NCBI RefSeq assembly: GCF_001889165.1
Contig: NZ_CP016020.1
Location: 1,772,501-1,836,500, forward strand
Length of the DNA: 64,000 nucleotides
From: Bacillus weihaiensis
GTDB lineage: Bacteria > Bacillota > Bacilli > Bacillales > Bacillaceae
Reading direction: 5' to 3'
Shown: positions 61,301-64,000 of the stretch, piece after piece
Layout of the letters: the number at the start of each line of letters is the position of its first letter
How positions within the stretch are numbered: the stretch's first letter is position 1
Notes under the pieces: generated by a model
Databases searched by the model: none
What the model was told of the DNA's origin: nothing
Seen by the model: only the letters and a program-made list of their open reading frames with translations
Position numbers and translations under genes: made by a program

Positions 61301-61331
61301 AAAACGCTTGGATTTCCAGGCGTTTTTTATT
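61301..61331 (+). terminator. Intrinsic terminator of speD
   Basis: AAAACGCTTGG (61301-61311) pairs with CCAGGCGTTTT across ATTT, followed by T. Confidence 0.88.
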
Positions 61332-61465
61332 ACATATCTTATCTATATTTTACATTTTCGAGCAAAATAAGAACCGAGCTTAAAAACAGGATATTACTCT
61401 AACAAAATAGTTTCTTTCGGTGTATGTTTGTTAACTGGGCTATTGTTCGTTTTTACTTGTAATTG

Positions 61466-61735
61466 CTATATCCGTACCAACCTTTGATTTAATAACCACT
61501 GTTCAAATACTAGGGCACCGTCTTGATAATCAAGATCCTCAGTCTCTATTGAAAAAATGTGATAACCGACCCCTTTTAATTCTGTCTTTGAGACAGTATT
61601 GTTAAAATCATATTGTTCGAAATCAAAGAAGATATCCCAAATATCTTGTGATTGTCTTTTAAATGCGACAGCTTCTAAATCAAAGCCATCTTCATAATAA
61701 CCTATGTGTAAATGGTATTTATCGTCATATATCAC
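61466..61735 (-). CDS. Hypothetical acidic protein, 89 residues
   Basis: GTG 61735 follows GAGGGG; a longer frame would swallow that site. The product reads MIYDDKYHLHIGYYEDGFDL to VFEQWLLNQRLVRI. It is a small beta-rich protein with alternating acidic and aromatic residues (WDIFFDFEQYDFNN) and a C-terminal helix, without cysteines or membrane segment. No family is recognised. The gene stands alone. Confidence 0.6.
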   Translation of the reverse strand: MIYDDKYHLHIGYYEDGFDLEAVAFKRQSQDIWDIFFDFEQYDFNNTVSKTELKGVGYHIFSIETEDLDYQDGALVFEQWLLNQRLVRI

Positions 61736-62177
61736 TTTTAAACCCCTCACTTAAAAATCAAAATTAAATTCATAAAAATAGTAAATTTTTACAAGTGTAG
61801 ACTACATCCATACTAGTGAATCAACTTTATATAAGTCTTTCTTAAATAGGTGGACATGTCAAGCGTATATAAAAAGTCGAGTAACTTTTCTGACATTAGT
61901 GATGGTATTCTTAAAGGACGTTTTAAAATAAACCTATTGATTTCAAAAACATAAAAAACTACCAATAAAGATAAAAGGATTAACATAGCAGTTTACCTAT
62001 CTTCCTAATCTAAATGATCAGACGTTTGTTATAGCGTGAGAGATAAAAATTGATCGGCTCATTCCCCTTATTTCTCCATATTTTAGCTAGAAACGAAGGT
62101 GAATTTTTGAAGCCAATAGCATTAAAAACACCAGGAAGACTTCAAACTCTCACTGGTGTTTTTGTTATTCTAGTATA
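61736..62177. other. Intergenic region
   Basis: About 440 AT-rich bases with no gene I can support, closed by the terminator at 62124-62165 that serves the moaA unit. Confidence 0.4.
62124..62165. terminator. Bidirectional terminator downstream of the moaA unit
   Basis: AAAAACACCAG (62124-62134) pairs with CTGGTGTTTTT (62153-62163); T-tracts exist on both strands. It most likely ends the minus-strand fdhD-moaA unit. Confidence 0.85.
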
Positions 62178-62411
62178 CTAAATAGTTAAAAATGAAAAGA
62201 ATTTCTCATTTCGTATTTTTTTATCTTCTTCAGATGCAAGGTCATATTTTTTTAGTAAATGAAATAGTTCATTTAATTGCTTTTGATGACAACCTTTTTG
62301 TAGGTATAACTCTGTATGCTTCATAATTTCGTTAGGTAAGTGAGACGATTGTTCAGCGAGCTTTTTCTTTACGTCTTCTAATGTGTGATCGAGCTTGCAA
62401 GTTGAACTCAT
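62178..62411 (-). CDS. Small helical protein downstream of moaA
   Basis: A 77-residue protein, MSSTCKLDHTLEDVKKKLAE to RNEKFFSFLTI, 12 bases after the moaA stop and probably in its operon. AGGAGGAATTTTAC precedes the ATG. It is all-helical, with cysteines at positions 5 and about 41 (QKGCHQKQ). Small helical proteins with one or two cysteines occur next to molybdenum-cofactor or formate dehydrogenase genes in Bacillus, but I cannot name this one. Confidence 0.65.
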   Translation of the reverse strand: MSSTCKLDHTLEDVKKKLAEQSSHLPNEIMKHTELYLQKGCHQKQLNELFHLLKKYDLASEEDKKIRNEKFFSFLTI

Positions 62412-62423
62412 GTAAAATTCCTC

Positions 62424-63446
62424 CTAGCCTCCGATGTGTGACATCTCTATTTTCTTACGTGTTGCTGAAGTTTCACTACGTTCTAAAGAGTATTTATCGT
62501 CTCTTTTAAACCAGATGTTTTCAAGGAGTTCGGTTAACTCGTCATTTGATAAATCAGAGCGGATTGGTTCACGTAAATCATGTCCTTTAGAAGCAAAGAG
62601 ACAAGTATATAACATACCATTTGCTGATAATCTTGCTCGGTTACAGGTCGAACAAAATGCGTCTGATACAGAAGAGATAACGCCAATTTCATCGTTAGCC
62701 CCTTGATAACGATATCGTGTAGCCACTTCTCCTGTATAGTTAGGTTCAATTGGTTCGAGTGGCATAATTTTGTGAATATCCTCTATGATCTCTTTCTTAG
62801 AATAAACATCTTTTAAATTCCATTTATTTGTATTTCCGACGTCCATAAATTCAATGAATCGTAAAATATGACCTTTTTCTCTAAAGAATTTTGCCATAGG
62901 AACAATTTCATGATCATTCATTCCGCGTTTCACTACCATGTTTATTTTTACTTTTAAACCGGCTTCTGCTGCTGCATCAATACCATCAATAACTGTCTGA
63001 ACAGTAACCCCTCTACCATTAATCTTTCCAAATACTTCATCTTGTAGGGAGTCGAGACTAATTGATACACGATTTAATCCTGCAGCCCTTAGTTCTTTAG
63101 CGTATTTTGGAAGGAGGGAACCATTTGTAGTCATGGCAATATCTTCTACCCCTTCAATCTCATTAAGCTTTCTAATGAGGGAGGGTAGATCTTTTCTCAT
63201 TAAAGGTTCTCCGCCTGTTATTCTTATCTTTTGAACACCGAGCGATGAAACAAAGATTTTAGCTAGTCGTTCAATTTCTTCGTAAGATAAAAGTTCCTTC
63301 CTTTTTAAGAAAGGATAATCCGGTCCAAAAATTTCAGCAGGCATACAATATGTACACCTAAAATTACATTTATCCGTTACCGATATTCGTAAATCACGAA
63401 GGGGGCGATTGAAGTAATCGTATATTGGGTTTTTTGAAGAGTTCAT
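62424..63446 (-). CDS. moaA: GTP 3',8-cyclase MoaA (radical SAM)
   Basis: A 340-residue enzyme for the first step of molybdenum-cofactor synthesis: GTP to 3',8-cyclo-GTP. The radical-SAM 4Fe-4S motif is [15 protein letters not shown] and the SAM-binding motif [10 protein letters not shown]. The C-terminal cluster is [20 protein letters not shown], then CLFA, and the protein ends in the conserved GG (SHIGG) needed for activity. AAGGAGG precedes the ATG. fdhD lies 25 bases upstream and a small gene downstream, in one unit. Confidence 0.96.
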   Translation of the reverse strand: MNSSKNPIYDYFNRPLRDLRISVTDKCNFRCTYCMPAEIFGPDYPFLKRKELLSYEEIERLAKIFVSSLGVQKIRITGGEPLMRKDLPSLIRKLNEIEGVEDIAMTTNGSLLPKYAKELRAAGLNRVSISLDSLQDEVFGKINGRGVTVQTVIDGIDAAAEAGLKVKINMVVKRGMNDHEIVPMAKFFREKGHILRFIEFMDVGNTNKWNLKDVYSKKEIIEDIHKIMPLEPIEPNYTGEVATRYRYQGANDEIGVISSVSDAFCSTCNRARLSANGMLYTCLFASKGHDLREPIRSDLSNDELTELLENIWFKRDDKYSLERSETSATRKKIEMSHIGG

Positions 63447-63471
63447 TCTAATACCTCCTTCACTGTACTTT

Positions 63472-64000
63472 CTAGTTTTCTACAATTCTTTCTGGGTGGG
63501 AATACACATTAAATGCATTTCCTCGTATAAAGCCAACTGCCGTTATATTTAAGTCATGCGCCATTTTAATAGCTAAGTCTGTAGGAGCGGACTTTGATAA
63601 GACAATGCCAACCCCAATTTTTGAGGCTTTTACCAAGACCTCAGAAGATATTCGCCCACTAAAAACGATGATTTTATCTCTAACGGGCATTCTTGTTAAA
63701 ATACTATATCCAAATAATTTATCTAATGCATTATGTCGACCAATATCTGTACGACTGACTAATAATTCATCAGCTGTACATAGGGCAGCATTGTGAACGC
63801 CACCTGTATGTTGGAAGACCTTACTACTTGCTTGCATATCATTCATTAATTGAATGCAAGTACTAGCGTTAATCTTTATAGTTGAGGTCGATGTTTTAGC
63901 TGTTTTAACATCATTTTGCAAGTAGAATTGGCGACTTTTACCACAGCAAGATCCGATAAAACGTTTTGAATATTGTTGTTGATGAACGGTTATGTTGTGG
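63472..64000 (-). CDS. fdhD: Formate dehydrogenase sulfurtransferase FdhD, 5' end cut by the window
   Basis: The frame is open to the window edge, so the N-terminus is missing; the TTG at 63921 is internal. The visible 175 or so codons include [17 protein letters not shown] (near the C-x-x-C loop that carries sulfur) and [18 protein letters not shown], then [15 protein letters not shown] and [19 protein letters not shown], all diagnostic. FdhD transfers sulfur from IscS/NifS-type desulfurases to the molybdenum cofactor of formate dehydrogenase. Its coupling to moaA links cofactor synthesis and enzyme activation. Confidence 0.94.
   Translation of the reverse strand, partial: HNITVHQQQYSKRFIGSCCGKSRQFYLQNDVKTAKTSTSTIKINASTCIQLMNDMQASSKVFQHTGGVHNAALCTADELLVSRTDIGRHNALDKLFGYSILTRMPVRDKIIVFSGRISSEVLVKASKIGVGIVLSKSAPTDLAIKMAHDLNITAVGFIRGNAFNVYSHPERIVEN

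Noticed and set aside
1-64000. tRNA, rRNA, CRISPR, prophage or complete insertion sequence
   Set aside because: I saw no cloverleaf, repeat-spacer array, integrase, transposase or phage structural gene on either strand.

Overview
The window comes from a low-GC, spore-forming member of the Bacillaceae. An alpha/beta-type small acid-soluble spore protein (2261-2473, minus), a YjcZ-type sporulation mini-protein, a YuzC-like spore protein, the Bacillus gltC/gltAB arrangement, DacC, HelD, YvgN, YsaA and the MhqO/MhqD pair all point to Bacillus or a close relative. Shine-Dalgarno sites are strong (AGGAGG) and intrinsic terminators abundant. I cannot name a species. I see no tRNA, rRNA, CRISPR array, prophage or intact insertion sequence: this is chromosomal housekeeping and accessory sequence in many short transcription units.

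Layout. 1-0.9 kb: 3' end of a class I aldolase-type gene, then two tiny overlapping paralogous genes. 1.2-6.4 kb: a LysM-CAP secreted protein, the spore SASP, an alpha/beta hydrolase and several small unknown proteins, including a DUF4395 membrane protein and a coiled-coil protein. 6.6-13.7 kb: secreted 5'-nucleotidase, HelD, an NfrA-type nitroreductase, a glycerophosphodiester phosphodiesterase and several mini-genes. 13.8-15.8 kb: YeiH-type exporter divergent from a LysR regulator. 16-23.2 kb: gltC divergent from gltA-gltB (glutamate synthase). 24-28.4 kb: orphan PAS histidine kinase, spore-related small proteins, a CoxG/SRPBCC protein and a DsbA-like protein. 29.1-31.2 kb: a sortase-anchored surface protein interrupted by one in-frame stop.

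31.6-38.8 kb: branched-chain aminotransferase, VanW lipoprotein, two HAD phosphatases, GNAT, LacI regulator and MOSC protein. 38.9-39.6 kb: rhodanese-like protein plus a CsoR-family regulator with the cysteine pair of persulfide sensors; a palindromic operator sits in its promoter spacer. 40-42.4 kb: SF1 (Upf1-like) helicase. 42.4-45.8 kb: a metal locus with a decayed ZIP transporter, a CzrA-type sensor with promoter and operator, and a CadA P-type ATPase. 45.8-51.9 kb: secreted HEYGH metallopeptidase-like protein, a cNMP/CBS/DUF294 protein with a DEDDh exonuclease, a cyclophilin lipoprotein and a second DsbA-like protein. 52.3-56.3 kb: cupin-HD-GYP fusion, YitT-type membrane protein and mhqO-mhqD behind a promoter carrying an MhqR-type palindrome. 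56.5-64 kb: YedK/HMCES-type SRAP protein, YjcZ, YvgN, DacC, an E. coli-type S-adenosylmethionine decarboxylase, moaA and fdhD (cut by the window end).

The common theme is redox, electrophile, sulfur and metal stress (mhqOD, CstR/rhodanese, czrA-cadA, nitroreductase, YvgN, two DsbA-like proteins) around core nitrogen metabolism. I did not find a clear new multi-gene system. The best candidates for a second look are the tandem mini-proteins after the aldolase, the nonsense-split surface protein, the persulfide-sensor unit, the SASP leader structure and several degenerate intergenic stem-loop elements.
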